Below, one piece after another: positions 63,623 through 64,000 of a DNA stretch of 64,000 nucleotides. A model generated the notes under the pieces. It made no database searches and had not been told where the DNA came from. It worked only from the letters and a program-made list of their open reading frames with translations. How positions within the stretch are numbered: the stretch's first letter is position 1; each line of letters opens with the position of its first letter. The DNA comes from Halichondria panicea (Eukaryota; Porifera; Demospongiae; Suberitida; Halichondriidae): NCBI RefSeq assembly GCF_963675165.1, contig NC_087378.1, forward strand, positions 7,054,073 to 7,118,072, written 5' to 3'. The position numbers and the translations under genes were made by a program.

Positions 63623-63961
63623 TTAGGGAAAAATCAGCATGTGAACCCACAGTATGAAGAAAGGAGGTGTGGCAGCTAGCTGCAGTATGAACTCCCGGAT
63701 CTCTGTAGCAAATGCTACTAGATCAGAGCTGCTGCGATCTGGCTTGGTATGCCATTGCTTGGTAACAACAGATGGCTGTGGGTGGTCCTCTTGCTCTCCA
63801 CCAACCTCCTCACTGGTCTCTTTGTCTTCATCAATCTGAAGGACACTGGTGAGAAATCTTGTGGCCAGGGTAGCTGCCGACCAATGGCGACCATGTGGGC
63901 TGACTAGACTTACTGTACATCTACTGTAGCTGGCTAGAGAGAAGTGCATGGACTCAATCAA
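63623..63961 (-). CDS. hypothetical protein, fragment at window edge
   Basis: Open frame of 112 codons ending at 63623; the middle (QIDEDKETSEEVGGEQEDHP) is acidic and the ends hydrophobic. It may be the last exon of a gene entering from beyond the window. No family recognised. Confidence 0.35.
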   Translation of the reverse strand: MIESMHFSLASYSRCTVSLVSPHGRHWSAATLATRFLTSVLQIDEDKETSEEVGGEQEDHPQPSVVTKQWHTKPDRSSSDLVAFATEIREFILQLAATPPFFILWVHMLIFP

Positions 63962-64000
63962 TCAGCCTCCCTATTTAAGTAGGTAGATCCATAGATGTTA

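Overview
This window looks like nuclear DNA of an early-branching animal, most likely a demosponge (inference). The genes are metazoan in type (UGT, GAF-type cyclic-nucleotide phosphodiesterase, CRIB-containing WASP, EB1, SF1, ARL6IP4, POLR3G). They are tightly packed, with many exons, mostly 45-100 nt GT-AG introns and AT-rich spacers full of short inverted-repeat elements. There is no operon, no CRISPR array and no RNA gene that I can support.

Layout. 1-445: 3' end of a UDP-glycosyltransferase. About 700-2320: poorly resolved minus-strand reading frames. 2587-4971: a 13-exon PDE10-like phosphodiesterase. 5089-6456 (-): an intronless WASP, head-to-head with 6782-9428: EB1. 9692-13737: a peroxiredoxin-like (AhpC/TSA) gene in which an in-frame TGA replaces the first cysteine of the WCPYC active site, so it reads as a U-x-x-C selenoprotein. 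The catalytic exon occurs once, but the three downstream exons are repeated in a decaying tandem array to about 24.2 kb, with further pieces at 35.9 and 41.3 kb.

A segment of about 12 kb is duplicated in direct orientation (24049-35730 and 41301-54100). Each copy carries an acyl-protein thioesterase (LYPLA, -), two adjacent paralogous genes of a family I do not recognise (+), and a phytanoyl-CoA dioxygenase-family gene (-). The copies have decayed differently. Copy 1 LYPLA has a 5-nt deletion in its first coding exon. Copy 1 PhyH lost exon 1 at the duplication junction. Copy 2 PhyH has a small TA-flanked MITE inside a splice donor. The copies differ by clean insertions with visible empty sites. 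Between them lie a MITE, a GC-rich hairpin and an old broken Ty1/copia element.

55089-59613: SF1/BBP (14 exons). 59802-60563 (-): ARL6IP4, with a probable GC-AG intron. 60712-61070: a small unknown gene. 61122-61865: POLR3G, intronless. 62014-63525: a small cysteine-rich protein with two hAT-like MITEs in its intron. 63623-63961 (-): an unresolved frame at the edge.

Most genes are unrelated housekeeping neighbours. The most notable single item is the TGA-containing peroxiredoxin-like gene and its 3'-exon array. Next are the unrecognised duplicated gene family and the fates of the 12-kb duplicates.
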